Shown here: positions 21,984 to 34,535 of the stretch, in pieces
Position numbering within the stretch: the stretch's first letter is position 1
Layout of the letters: each line of letters begins with the position of its first letter
Source: Gonatopus flavifemur
Taxonomy: Eukaryota > Arthropoda > Insecta > Hymenoptera > Dryinidae
Length of the DNA stretch: 64,000 nt
Assembly (NCBI GenBank): GCA_018340375.1
Contig: JAFFJZ010000004.1
Span: forward strand, 22,480,001-22,544,000
Reading direction: 5' to 3'
Made by a program: the position numbers and the translations under genes
Notes under the pieces: generated by a model
Told to the model about the DNA's origin: nothing
The model's database searches: none
The model's input: only the letters and a program-made list of their open reading frames with translations

Positions 21984-22053
21984 AAAAATGATAGATTCAA
22001 AAGTGTTACGTTCATGGAGCTTGAAAGTGACACTTTTGAATCTATCATTTTTG
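21984..22053. repeat. Hairpin with 23-bp perfect arms
   Basis: The sequence at 21984-22006 (core ATAGATTCAAAAGTGT) is exactly inverted at 22031-22053, with a loop of about 24 bp. Too short to assign; it may be the remains of a MITE. Confidence 0.65.
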
Positions 22054-22378
22054 GTGATCACTTTGAACGTGATCGCCGAGTGATATTTTTTTTATCAATT
22101 TATGATCCACATTTTTTTGCTCGGGTGGATACGTAGATGCGTCAAGCTCAAAAGAATCCCTCGGTGATCTGAAACAGCCGTCAAGCTGCCCCAATCCATG
22201 CGAGAGGAGTTCTTCCTGCGTATGTACATCTCAAAGGTCAATATTCTCCTCTTAATGCTAAAAATCCTCCTCGCGAATTCATCCAGCGCCTTCGGAGCAT
22301 CCACGTATCTCCCCAAGTTCCCTACATACGGATCATGATCATACGGATCCCTGTCCAAGTATGTTCGAATTTTCAGTA

Positions 22379-22560
22379 CCAATTCCAGCAGGGATGCCAG
22401 GAAAAACGGTGTGGACCGAAAAATCAGCCCCTCCATTGTTCACACAATGACACGTTCGTATACGTGTGACTCACATGTATACGAAAGTTTCATCGTGTGC
22501 ACGGTAGAGGGGCTGATTTTTCGGTCCACACCGTCTTTCCTGGCATCACTGAATTCCAGT
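22379..22560. repeat. Fold-back element with about 60-bp arms
   Basis: The left arm from AATTCCAG through GATGCCAGGAAAAACGG, GTGTGGACCGAAAAATCAG and CCCCTC pairs with 22507-22560. The loop holds CGTATACGTGTG and its near-inverse. The inner arms differ at very few positions, suggesting a recent or selected palindrome. Confidence 0.75.
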
Positions 22561-23709
22561 CTAGGCCAGCACATGATTCATATCCTCCACCTCTCCTTTT
22601 CCCGCACCCAAAGAGCACTGAGTCCGCCAATTCGAACTCTCATCACCCGTCAATAAGAAACTTCAATCCCACCCCCGCAATGAAATTCCACCACTCTCTA
22701 CTGTGGCTATGTGGAGACATCAGAGCCATTGAAAAGCGTGCTAAAAGAAATATGAAATGAATTTGTGTGTTTCGTTTGGTATTCCAAAGATCCTGCTGTT
22801 CAGTTTTAATTTGTCATCCAGTTGAATCAAAACTGATGATTATACGAAGTCCGTGGGGGAGTTGTTTGGAAATGTGTCGGGTAAATATCAAGAACTTTAA
22901 AAACGGTGGGAAGTAGAAGTCGTTCACATTTGAAGTGTTCTCTAAAGGATTTCGGGGGATATCAAAAATATTTCGCAAACATGAACTATGGAAAAATTAA
23001 CTGCTATTTAATTGCTGATTTCTCAACACATTCCGGATTTTCCCGCGCTACAAATTCCCAGAAAAAATGTGCCGGTTTCAGTTACGAGATAGGTACTACA
23101 AGAGTATCAAACGTGCTATGACGGAGATGTCTACGGCAAAATCAGCTGGTATTCCAATTCAACTGCTCGCAATCTGCACCATTTCCGATTCTGTTCCGTC
23201 ACGGGTTTTGGGATTAGAGGCGGATATCATATACCTGAGATGAAATAAAGGATTATGTAGTGCATTTTCGGATAACTATCTGCATGCTATTCAGCTGATA
23301 ATCAACTGGTCGTGATAAAAACAATTTCCAGTTCTGTTCTTATACAAATTTCCGGTTCGAAAACGGAAACTGTGGGCAGGGGGAGAGGAAAAGGTATCCG
23401 AAGACGCATTTTGAAATTTTCCATTTCGCCTCTAACCTGAGAATCTTTGAAGCAGAATGAACAGAAATTTTCCAGATCTCGAGCAGTTGATTAGCAGCTA
23501 AATACCACATGGAACGGACGAATTATCCAATATTATCGCTTCGAACGCATATCCGGTACCGGGGTTCCGGATCAGAACCAGATATCCACTGCATCCCTAG
23601 TAGATAGTGACCCGAAAAACGCATTTGGAAATTCTCAAGCCCATCTTTTGAACACAATATCCGCTTGTAATCCAAGAATCCCTAAAGAAGAAAAAGAATT
23701 GGAATTTGA
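22561..23709. other. Unassigned, repeat-like stretch
   Basis: No gene recognised. The part near 23160-23280 (CTGCTCGCAATCTGCACCAT and following) resembles 55855-55985, and 'GCAGCTAAATA' words recur at 23495 and 24585, so this is probably one larger old element cut by the TIR element at 23710. Confidence 0.4.
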
Positions 23710-24559
23710 GGGGCTCACCTAGTGTGACAGCCTACAAAAAAGCGATTTTTGGGAATTAAAAAAAAACTACTGTATCAATTGTTTCAAAATTTGGAGCGTA
23801 TATTTAAACATATTTTGAGGATTCGCAGTAGAATTTTTGAAGACAAAACTTGAAGTTATTTTTTGAGTTACACGCTATCTCCGACGGCGCTAAGAAAAAA
23901 GGTCCTCCACTGCTGCAGTGATTCCAGCGACTCTTAATCGACTAGAAGATATTGTCCTGAGTTACAATGACCTGAGGTCGAGAAAAAAAAATCAAAAATT
24001 GACAAAATGGCGGCGTTTAAAAAAAAAAAAGTCGAATTTTACCCAAAATTTTGGTCATTTTTGGCCTGCCAAAATTCGATTTTTGATCAGATCAAAAAAC
24101 TGGTAGGTCACTGTATGGAGAATTATATACAGAACATGCAGAAAAAATTTGATCGCGATCGGATCATTTGTCTCCGAGTAATCACTGCAGCAAAATCGAA
24201 AAATGCTGTTTCGAGAAAAACGCGTTTAAAGATAAAATTATCGTTTTCACTGTTTTAAATGGATGGAAATCATACTTACAGCTAATCTGCTATTCCAGGC
24301 CCATATAATTCACCTTCCTCTTCTTCAAAAAGTGCTTGTTGAGCTGAAGAAGCTCTTCTTCGAGATGATCAACCCCCTTTTAAAACAGTCCGTTGGTGAT
24401 GATCAGCGATTCGTAGTCTCGTCTCGTCCTTAAATGGCTGTAACTCAAAAACTATTTGAGATAACGATTTAAAATTTTAGTATGTTATTTTTAAGAGTAT
24501 ATCTTATCGAAATATGAAGAAAAAATCTTTTTTTCGAAATTTCACACTAGGTGTGCTCC
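23710..24559. mobile_element. 850-bp TIR element with CACCTAGTGTGA termini
   Basis: CTCACCTAGTGTGA at the left and TCACACTAGGTGTG at the right are inverted. The inside is A-rich, includes GAAAAACGCGTTTAAAG and has no transposase-like reading frame. Flanks show no clean target duplication. Superfamily not assigned. Confidence 0.62.
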
Positions 24560-25680
24560 TTAATTCGGATTGCGAGCAGTTAAATAGCAGCTAATGTTCT
24601 TGCGGCGCTTCAGTTTTTTCGATATTTTTTCACAATTTATATAGCATAAAAATCCGTAGTGAAGTAGAAAATTAACAGTCAAATAACAGCTCATTCCCCT
24701 ATAGTTCCCGTCACGATCGCCCGTGTAAGAAATTCCATCAGTAACGCCATAATAATAATCGGGGCCTAACAAGGATTAAATGGTGAATGTGACGCAAAAA
24801 TCATTACAACCTAATTGGATATCAACAGGGCTCCCATCGGGGCCGGAATAATTCCATTTTTAACCTGTTTTTTTCATTGATTATGGAAAAAATTTGATAA
24901 AATATGAATGACATTGAAGAAAAACAATTTGATTCATTGTTGCGCACTAATAAATAAATCGCTGTATTTTGAAAACTAATAATCCAATTGATCTGTAATT
25001 CCCCCAAAAAGTTTGTCCACACAAAGGGGAACAACTTTGTCGCTTTGAGTTTTTCCAAATCGAAAATGCCTTTGACGCTTTTTGAACGCAAAGCGTTGAA
25101 AACGTGGTTTTTACTTCGGATTAAAAATTCATTAACTTGTTATCAACTTTTATACATTTTTGGAACATTGTTGTCTTTGGAAAAGTCTCACGAATCAGAA
25201 TCTACAAGATTCATCCCGATTCGTTGAAGAATGATCGAGTTAGGACGAGTTTAACATTGAAAAACATCAATTTCCCGGTTCAAAAAATAGGTAGTTTTCA
25301 TTTTTTTTCTCGAAAACTATTGATCCTAGAAAAAAAATGTTCATGGGTACTTATATTGATTTTTCCAGCCTTATCACCCCATATTGTTAGTTTTTCAAAA
25401 TTCCAACTTTTTTCTCGAGGCCTCTCGTGTCAGCTTGGATCAATCCTTCTATCTCTTTCCGAGCGCTACCGCTGCTATTGCATGGGTGTCCTCAATTGTA
25501 CACAAATTGTATACACAAGGGACTACCTCCAGCAGCGATGTGAAATTTACCGAGTTTCTGAGAGAAGTTAAGATTCCATCCAAGTCATTCGGAGAGCGAT
25601 GAGTTTTTACAATTTCTCAAAACCCATTCTCAAACACTTTGAATAATGTATAAAATTATGGAACATTCGGGAGAGATCCT
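24560..25680. other. Unassigned stretch
   Basis: No gene or transposon recognised. A short open frame at 25384-25602 (plus) has mixed amino-acid composition but no family resemblance and no splice context I trust. Confidence 0.35.
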
Positions 25681-25739
25681 TTCACCGAAGCAGTGTTAGA
25701 GGAGATAAATGCAAAGACGAAAGATGTTGGTGGCAATAA

Positions 25740-26120
25740 CGTGAGATGCGTGTGTGTGCAAGCGCATGATCGTAGGGAAGGAGCATTCTCTTCTTCGCCA
25801 GATGTGGACGTTGAGCCTCAATAGCACCCTTCGATTGATCAATTAAGGAAGCGTTATACCCTTCATTGGTAGTTCTGTCTGTGTTCAGGAAGTCTATGAG
25901 GACGATACTAGGAGAATCACCTAGAAACTTTTTTATCAATTCCTGACCAACTTTGTGGTTTTTCGAACAAAGTTTGTCGATTGGCATAAATCGTTTTAGA
26001 ATTCACCAAAATTGGTTCACTGAAAAATTCCTCAAGTTCATTAGGAGTTGTTTCTTTGTGCAGTCCGCTATATTTAGGAATGTTTGGAGGTTTTTCATAC
26101 CAAACTGATTTTGCTCAATT
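25740..26120 (-). pseudogene. Unidentified coding-like fragment, frameshifted
   Basis: Two overlapping minus-strand frames look like broken protein. One reads WYEKPPNIPKYSGLHKETTP and NELEEFFSEPILVNSKTIYA (to about 25960). The other continues as VGQELIKKFLGDSPSIVLID and FLNTDRTTNEGYNASLIDQS. One 1-nt shift near 25950 would join them. I do not recognise the family. It stands next to R1 copy B and may be part of an old element or a decayed gene. Confidence 0.35.
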
Positions 26121-26191
26121 CGCAAATAACTTCTTTCGTCGGACACAACTAGTCGGAAATTGACAGAATTTCAAGTTTTTGAAAAATGACT

Positions 26192-27073
26192 TCCCATGCA
26201 GGTATTGCCAAGACTGAAAGAGACCCAAGGTTGGCACATGTGTCAGAAAAAAACCTCCGTGAAGAACAATTGGCCCAATATTGTTCCATGATTGTCCCGT
26301 TGTTCCCAATGGATAGTCAGTCATATTACATTTGTTAATTTTTTTGAAATGGTCACTACATTTGGTACAAGCTTGGCACAAGTGCAAAAATCGAGCATTC
26401 GTTGAGAACAATTTTACCAATATTGCCCACATGAGTGGCACAATGTTCATAAATATTGACTGAATTTTGAATTTACAATGGCTAAAGACTTGGGGATAAC
26501 CATCGGGCCAGGGCTGGACTGATCTTCCTGCCATAATTGATCCTACACACTGGTTCTACACATCAAGCTAGATTTTATTGATCTAAGTATGTGAAGATAA
26601 ACCATAAGTTTTCCGGGTGACTCGGGGGATTCCAATGTTGGATTCCGTACGGGATCAGATCATTATAAGATTTGTGTTATGGTATTTCAGTGAGATATCA
26701 TTAGTTGAGTTCGAGCATAATCCAACAACAAAATCAAAATTCATTGAAATATCAAAGAACGCAAATTTTCCAATGATCATACAAACTTGTCCCAGTCTTG
26801 TCACATCGTTCAAGATAATTCATGTACGGTATTCTGAGGGAGAAAGTCATGAACTAAAATATCAATCAATTACTTTTTTCATCTTTATCTGCGATCGAAG
26901 AAGCATTGGTTGATGCTCGGTAAATGAATTGGACCAGGCCTGGCAAAATCACTGGCCTAAGCTTGTCCTGATCTTATGATTCCTAAGTTTGGTGAATTGT
27001 TGAAGACAAGTCTCGGCAGGTCTTATGGCAGGCTTGGTCCATCATTGGGCCATTGGTCCATACACACATGGGT
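26192..27073 (+). repeat. Dispersed repeat R1, copy B (longest)
   Basis: Parallel to 7111-7864, from TCCCATGCAGG to ACACATGGGT, but with about 130 bp more in the middle. The middle (26600-26880) partly matches copy C at 41700-41830, so copy A probably carries a deletion. Non-coding. Confidence 0.85.
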
Positions 27074-27479
27074 TAGAGTGGGATGTTCGGCTCCGTGCTA
27101 CGTAAAAATCCACCAGTAAAGTAAGGCTGGACAAACCCTGATGAATACAGGAGGAGATTTGGAAAAAGACTTGACTAATGGATCGTTCCTAAATTACGTA
27201 ACGCTTTGTTTATGTCGTTCCTCGTCGTACTAACTTCAGACCTGATAAGAGAGATAGAGAAGGGAAATAGTAAATAGCGTTCAATGATTTATGGACGGTC
27301 CTTGAAACCTGGATTGATAACATCGTTCCAACAAGCTTTTTTTTTACTACAGAAGTGATGTTGGTTCAACTTTCGCTCAATGCTAGGGTAACAATTCATG
27401 ATCCTCTAATATCTCTGTTTTCGATCAACATTGGCCCGATATCAACCCCAAAAATGATGTGGTTGATATGTGGATAACT

Positions 27480-27624
27480 AAAAACTAGCTATGGTAGCTA
27501 TTTTTCAGCTGTGGCAAGAGAAGTTATCGCTACAGGAGCTAAAATCTAGCTTTTGCAGTCATTTTTTCTTTATCCGCATATCAAATGTACGAAACAGCTA
27601 CCACAGCGAATTATTTTTTTCCGT
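27480..27624. repeat. Truncated TA-CACGG family MITE
   Basis: It ends AATTATTTTTTTCCGTG, the right terminus of the family, and contains inverted AGCTATGGTAGCT and AGCTGTGG words as in the 44.3 and 61.1 kb members. The left terminus is not recognisable. Confidence 0.5.
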
Positions 27625-30104
27625 GAAAGCATTGGTAGAATCCTCGAATTCTGACATGAGCTGTTCCCATCTATTTCTTCCATGAAACTTCGAAGACATT
27701 TGGACACACGTTTTTGGATAAATTTTTGGTGAACGTTCATTGGGTTGCGCAGCAGTCTGTGAAAATTTCCAGGAATATCTCGACGCATTATTCCCAAGTC
27801 GATGAGATGAATTCCCCTGTGTATCTCCATAATCTACCTTCACACCACAGAATTTATGGAATAAGCTCGAATAAACGCCCAATAATTACACGATCCATCA
27901 AATAAAAGTCAAGAGGACGGAGGCGAAAGCAACCAAACAAGCCAACTCAATTTCCAAAGTTCCATCAAAAGTTATACACCCTTTGCTTACGAAATATATT
28001 CGGATGTTTTTATCTTGATGAAAACAATGGTACAATCAAACCCAGAACAATGAAGGATGTTTCGAAATTCGAAGAGAGATACGTGAATGATCGTTATATA
28101 CGTTCCGTTGAAATTATAATCGAGGGAGGGATGTATCGGCATGTGCTACTACGGCCAGGGCCGAAACAAACGAAGTAAATTGCATCTTCGGTCGAAATAA
28201 TACATATGCATGTACCAGACGACGGGCACATCGAAAGTATATGTATACGTATATTTTATCTTTCCTTTTTTTTCACATGCGTGCGCGGTGGTGGCGCCCA
28301 AATATAAAGCCAGTCTCATTCTCCTCCACGACGGCGGTCCTCCCACGGATGTGTATTGTATTCGTGCTCCATTCTATTACCTCTACATTCCGCTCCTAGG
28401 ACCCGCGGGGTTTTAATTAACCCGTTTGTTTGTCCACGGGAAGTTGGTATTCCTGAATCGTGGCTTCTCTCCGTCCCCACGCACACCCACACAACCTTGA
28501 ATTCACGCAACAATCCGTACGTGTGTACGGTACGATCCTTGTACACCCGCGACGGCTTTGTACAGGGTGAACCGCAAAAAGTGATAATCATAGTTTCATT
28601 GTTCCCAAGACAAATGAAACGGAATTTGCATTGAAACGAGGATTCGTTCACTTGCTTCCTCACTCGCGTCATTATCAGGTGCGGTTTTGTGGATCTCATC
28701 GGAGCATCGATGCATCGACGCATCGATGCATTCAGGGTATCTTGAATTATAAAAAATCAATCCATAAAAAAAGATCCACCTCGTCTCATCCCCCTTGCAA
28801 TATAAAAATATAATTGTCGTACGCATCCAACAGATTTTGTCATCCAAAAGAAATCCAATTTCACCAATCTTCCAGCATTTGATTCTATCTCGTGGTACTT
28901 TTATTACGCGTACGTGTATACACACAAGCGGAACAGAATACCGTAACACAAATCCTGAAAATTAACTCTCCGAGTTCAATGGCGCGCGACGATCTACTAC
29001 TAGTTCGGACAACGACAGCGAGAAATACCAGATGGCTCGGAAAATCTAGAATTACGAAACTAATGAAAATATCGAATTACAACGGAGATAGCGAGAGAGG
29101 GCTTACGGAAATAGTCAGTCGGTCCTGTGCTGTCGTAAAACAATTGTATGTACGTAGTAAAGTATTCGTTCGATGTACATGTAGTACGTACGCGTATAGA
29201 AGCGGGAAGGATGGTCGTTGGAAATTACAGTGCGAACGAAGATACGAATCCACTTACAAGCGTCGCGTCACTTGACTCGCCCTCATCTTTGAGCCCCCCA
29301 TGCCTCCAACCACTTACACCACCGGCTACCCCTCTTTTCTTTACACTCTATTCTACCGCCACTCAACGACTTTCGATCTGCTGCTTTCTTCGCAACTTTG
29401 TATATGTTTCACTCCCCTCGCTACAAAATTTCGTTAATATTTTGACTGAAATATCTATCGAATAATCGTAGAATAACGAAGAATGATTGCCATTTTAATT
29501 TGATAAGAATTCTTTTTCGAGATACCTCTTCCTTCTCCCGATACTCCAGTCTCAATGTTGGCGATACAAGGTATGTCTTTATTTCTGCTCATTCATCTTC
29601 CGTGTCGACATTCTTTCCTCTCCTTTTTTTTCTCACCATTTCCAGACTTCTGCTTCATGAATCTTTTAAACGCCTCTCGAAATCTCTCCTCCTCTTTCTT
29701 CTACTGTTTTTCAATCTCTCGACGTTTCATTCCTTTGATAGGGCCTTTTCCACTTCTTTCGGCATTTTAAATTCAAGTAAGCACTTAATTATCACGTGCG
29801 AACGATTTGAAAATCCTCTAAAGATCTACGGGGTCTGGTGGTGTATATTTCTAGATAGGCTGGAAAAATGAAATACAGAGGCAACGAATCGGTGGATCTT
29901 TTTAAAATAGTCGTGGAGGTTGATTTTACGGAGAATAATGCGAGGTATATTGAGGGATCGAAGAGGAGAATTTATCCTGATTCCGCGTTCAAAGTGTGAA
30001 CAAAGTGGAGTGATTTTGAAGAGATTTTTGCTATGGATTCTTAATGCCAGTTTCGAATGAAAGAAGTGGGAGAGGAAAGACTTGCACGTGAGTTAAGAGG
30101 ATAC
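27625..30104. other. Unassigned, apparently low-repeat stretch
   Basis: No gene recognised on either strand. It contains a palindromic GATGCATC cluster at 28700-28735. The region 28100-29300 is less AT-rich than its neighbours and could be untranslated or intronic sequence of a host gene; that is a guess from composition only. Confidence 0.35.
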
Positions 30105-30350
30105 GATCGCATAGGTGGCTCCAACGCATAAAAAAGTATGAAATTTTCAGGGATGAATCTTTGAAGGTTTATCTAGGTCTGTATCGAGCCGGAATTCTGA
30201 ATTTCAAAAAGAAGTGGAAAGAATTTTTTCACTTCCACAGACCTGGATAAACCTTCAAATATTTATCCCTGAAAATTTCAGACTTTTTTATGCGGTCAGT
30301 TTCGAGTATTTCAGTCGGAAAAAAATGCCATCAGATGGAGCCACCCATCC
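30105..30350. mobile_element. Fold-back MITE
   Basis: GGTGGCTCCA near 30113 and TGGAGCCACC near 30340 are outer inverted ends. Inner arms GCATAAAAAAGT, TGAAATTTTCAGGGAT and AGGTTTATCTAGGTCTGT pair with 30232-30295. The loop (about 30185-30230) contains AGAAGTGGAAAG. Non-coding. Confidence 0.72.
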
Positions 30351-30545
30351 GATCGTTTCCTCTCAAGACGAAAGGAATAGGTAATGCCATGGAAGAGTAC
30401 GATGTCTATGCAGGAAGTCTAACTAAATCGCTCAACAGCCTAAGTATGGCTCTGATTGAATCACCAAGAATGGATTTTCTGTTCAGCCGATTTCCTGTCA
30501 CTGATTCAAATTCATTTCTAAGTGACATATTTTGTGCTGGTACCC

Positions 30546-30900
30546 CGTGTGGAAATTTTTCCGGGCTCAGACCTGGGTCAGGTTTATAATCCCTACTCGA
30601 ACTGTGGCTTTGGTTAGGACACCTGGATTGGCCCCAACTTGGGGTGTTACGCTTTATAATCTAGGCCTCGTAATGGTTCCCAAACGTGGCCCACATCAAG
30701 AATTCAACTTGGGCCAACTCGCGGAGTTCAGTTTAGCCCATATGAATTCTCAAATTTCATCCTGCGTTGGGCCCCAGGATATTTGGCTGATATTCCTCAA
30801 ATTGGAGACAAATGAATTTGCTCCAGCAAAATGTTCATTGAGGGTGAGCTTTTGTTAGATCTATGCTGTATGTGAAATTACCATCAAATCAAAAACAAAT
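30546..30900. repeat. CCCGTGTGG-type element, left end only
   Basis: CCCGTGTGGAAATTTTTCC followed by GGGC- and GGCCC-rich sequence matches the left end of the 60931-63135 element. No partner right end was found, so the extent is a guess. Confidence 0.45.
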
Positions 30901-31440
30901 TGAAATTACCATCCGCTCTTGTATGTAAATTTTCCGAAAGGTAATCAAAATATTTCTTTCAGTCAGTCAAAGGCATATCGAATGTTTGGAATTTCGATTT
31001 CGAGCTCATAGGTTATTTGAAATTCGTTTCAATTGTTATAACCTGGAAACTGAGAGCACTGGAAGAATAACTTTCAAAAACATAGAAATCAAGATACGTT
31101 TTAATTCATTCAGTGTCAGAGATTTCCTGAGTAGAAATAAAAGACAATGCAATTTTGACCTAACAACATTGAGCATGCCCCGAATGTACTTCAGCTTTGA
31201 TTTTTTCTTAAGAGGATACGAGAATTACAATCCGAAATATTTGGTGAAAATCTTGTTGACTATTTTGAAATACTCTATAGACAATTCTACCAACGTTAAT
31301 ATGAAGTATCCCGTTGTTGCGTGTATATAGGTTAATAACACCAAAAAGAAGTATTTTTTGTTTATTACCTCCTCCCAATTTGTGAAGAGAACTGAACGAA
31401 AAAATAAACTTTCGATACACGAAATAATGGTATAAAATTT

Positions 31441-31578
31441 AAACCAGACAGGATTTTGACCCGGATCTGACAAGTTCTGTTTGGCTCTATCTGGCAGTTC
31501 CATGAGTGTTCAAACTGATGTACAAACCAAACAATGTCAGACAAACCTGTCAGATCTGGGTCAAAATGTTGTCTGGTT
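31441..31578. repeat. Inverted repeat around CAGATC
   Basis: AACCAGACAGGATTTTGACC at 31441 pairs with GGTCAAAATGTTGTCTGGTT ending at 31578, with CTGTCAGATC inside. It is about 138 bp with a central loop; possibly a MITE. Confidence 0.6.
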
Positions 31579-33247
31579 CTGTCAGGTATTTTTAATAGCG
31601 GAAACAATGATAGTCAACCTATGGCCTCTATAAGGTGTGGCTGGACATGCTCAAACCTAGTAGAAATTTTGATATGGAAAACATCAGGTCCAGATCAGGC
31701 ACGCCTAATTTCTGTCCAGGGCCTGACTTGAGTATCTGATAAGGCCCTGATAAAAATGTAATGCAGGGAAAAGACAAGGTCCTGATCAGGAAAACCAAAC
31801 GTCTCCCAATCAGGATCTGATCAGGGTAGTAATTTGATTCCCAATCAGGACCTGATCCGCGTGGTAGCGGAATTCCCAATCACGACCTCATATAAGCTAT
31901 AATCTAACATTCAATTTAACCCTTTCCGACACCTTCTCTATATATGGGACAATATTTTCCAACGCGCTTAAAGATATCTTTAAAATCGATCAGCTCACTG
32001 AGCATTATTTTTACTTCTTTGCGGAGGTATTGACTACCATTTCATCAGGTATTGGATTCTTACAAGTGACTAGTATAAGTTTAAAAATTTTCCAAAAAGT
32101 CATTTCATCAACGGTTTTCAATTATCTCATTTCGCTTCTGATATTTACGGATATAATTCACCATATTCTATTATAAATGATGTTATATTTTTTTTCACAT
32201 CTACATGATCTTTTAAAATGATATAGTGCAATAGTTTTGTGAAAAATATTTCTGAATAGTCATTTTTATACTTTAAAGAATCGTCCCATATATGTGACAT
32301 TATGACTTTACGAATGAGTTAATTTCCTCAGTCAATCAACAAGGACGCCTGAATGTATATTCCTTACGTTCGGTTATCGTAATGTTTTTTTCAATTTCCG
32401 CTGCTTGCTTATTAGAGTTTGGTTATCGTGAGGTGGATAAATCAATCCAAAATGCGCAGGACAAGAAGTGGCAAACATACATTCAAGGATGCATTATTGG
32501 AAATGATTGATGATGGTAATACTTAAGATATTGAAGGTCTGATGGATGAGAATAACGATGAATATTCTCATGAAACTGGAGAAATCGTTGTGAGTACAGG
32601 ATTATTGGTTAGCTTTTGTTTTTTCTCATTTGAGAATCTCATTTTGTGCATAGTTTTCTCATTTCAATTCATATAAAGCCTGAAAAAGACTGCTTTGTTT
32701 TTTTTCTTTCCTTTTTGTTATTCAATATTCGATCCATATTGTCATCACCCGAGCAACATAAGAGGTTGGAAATGCTGAGAACGTGTTTGGAAAATCCTAC
32801 GAACATGCGTAGAACCTCCAAATGAGACTGTTTCGGATAATTATGTGATATGCGCCTTCATAGGATATCTTGACGAATTTATCCAAAGTAGTCTTATTTG
32901 CATATTCCCTTCCCATTCATAGGCCAACCCTAGCATATTTGAGAAGTTCTCGTGCTACTTGAGCACTATGGTCATGATCATAAATGACAAGATAATCGGA
33001 GGCTAGAGTAATTCTTTCTTTTCTCGATTGAAAATAATCGTTTTCAAAAAAATTATCAAATGAAATACATATACACCAGGTGTGTGAGTATGAAACCGGA
33101 ATTTGCCCATAGGTGGTGCTAGATGTCGATGCAGTTACCGACACATCACGTCAGCGGTGTCTTGTTATTGTATTAATATCCGACGAAGATTTCCAACTCA
33201 CAATAACACGAGTTTCATTCAGTAGCATTAGTTTATTAGAGATAAAC

Positions 33248-34285
33248 ATGTCGAGTTTCGTGCCAACAAATTACGATTTGCGGACAGCACTACTTTCCTG
33301 TTTTTATCTGGAGAAAACCACAGCCGAATCGCATCGAATGCTTGTGGAGGCGTTTGGTGAGCATGCTCTCGGTAAAACACAGTGTTTAGAGTGGTTCAAA
33401 CGATTCAAAAGTGGTGATTTTGACGTCAAGACCGAAGAACGTGGAAGACCACCGAAAAAGTTTGAAGACGCTGACCTGCGAGCCTTGTTGGACGAAGACG
33501 ACGCTCAAATACAACAACAACTGGCTGATCAGTTAAAGGTGCCCCAAGAAGCCATCTCCCTTCGGTTGAGAGCCATGGGAAAGATACAAAAGGTGGGGAA
33601 ATTAGTTCCATATGAACTCAACGGAAGACAGCAGGAAAACCGTAAAACATCATGCGAAATGCTGCTCGCCAGGTTCCAAAGAAAGTCATTTCTCCATCGA
33701 ATTGTGACTGGCGATGAAAAGTGGATATATTTCGAGAATCCTAAGCGCAAGAAGTCATGGGTTACTCCGGGTGAACCATCAACATCGACGGCAAGACCAA
33801 ACCGCTACGGACGAAAGACAATGCCGTGTGTTTGGTGGGATCAGAAGGGCATAATCTACTACGAGCTGCTGAAACCTGGGGAAACTGTCAATACTTAACG
33901 CTACCGACAACAAATGATCGATTTGGATCGAGTTTTGCGTGAAAAACGACCAGAATACCAACAAAGACAACACAAGGTGATTTTGCTGCACGACAATGCA
34001 CCAGCACACAAAGCAAAACAGGTCCAGGAAACGATAGAGTCATCCCGTTGGGAGATTCTTCAGCACGCGCCTTACTCACCGGACCTTGCCCCATCCGATT
34101 ACTACTTGTTTGCATCGATGGGACACGCACTTGCTGAGCAGCGCTTTACCTCTTACGAAGATGTACGAAAATGGCTCGATGACTGGTTTGCCTCAAAAGA
34201 GCAACAGTTCTTTTGGCGCGGAATCCACAAATTGCCAGAAAGATGGAAAAAATGTATAGATAGCGACGGACAATACTTTGTTTAA
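33248..34285 (+). pseudogene. Mariner F1 transposase with a single nonsense codon
   Basis: The frame of 346 codons including the stop begins MSSFVPTNYDLRTALLSCF and ends DGQYFV. It holds two helix-turn-helix regions, WIYFENP with TGDEKW, LLHDNAPAH, and SPDLAPSDYYLF (D,D34D complete). Its only interruption is TAA at 33896-33898, where F2 has CAA (Gln). The frame is open further upstream to 33113, so the start is chosen by family length. Confidence 0.92.
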
Positions 34286-34297
34286 GTTACTTTGTAT

Positions 34298-34535
34298 CCC
34301 TGGTGAAAATAAAGCGTGCATTTGGAGCGTCGCATAGGAGTGTTATTACCGTCACATGAGAGTGTATTGAGAGTCAATTGGCGCAGTTGAGCGTGGATCG
34401 AGCGTGAAGAAAAGCGTTCATGCACGCTGTGCTCACGCTTATATTGAAGTAAGCGTGTATTGAACGTATATTGGCCAGAATCACGTTATTGGTACGCTGT
34501 TTGAACTTTATGTGCACGCCGTTTTTTCGCCAGGG
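34298..34535. mobile_element. 238-bp element with CCCTGGYGAAAA termini inside mariner F1
   Basis: CCCTGGTGAAAA at the left and TTTTTTCGCCAGGG at the right are inverted, flanked by AT on each side; F2 has a single AT at the same place, so the insertion site is known exactly. The inside repeats AGCGTG, GAGCGT and CACGCT words many times. No coding capacity. Confidence 0.85.

Larger units (their letters stand above)
20640..22375. other. Unassigned stretch upstream of the M13 gene
   Basis: No gene recognised. It contains an imperfect tandem duplication at 21064-21160 (TTTCATCATTGTCAGATCAA twice, about 55 bp apart) and a 23-bp perfect-arm hairpin at 21984-22053. Confidence 0.5.

Noticed and set aside
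28316..29465. Several 90-135 codon frames on both strands
   Set aside because: They overlap each other on opposite strands, lack motifs and show no splice-consistent continuation.
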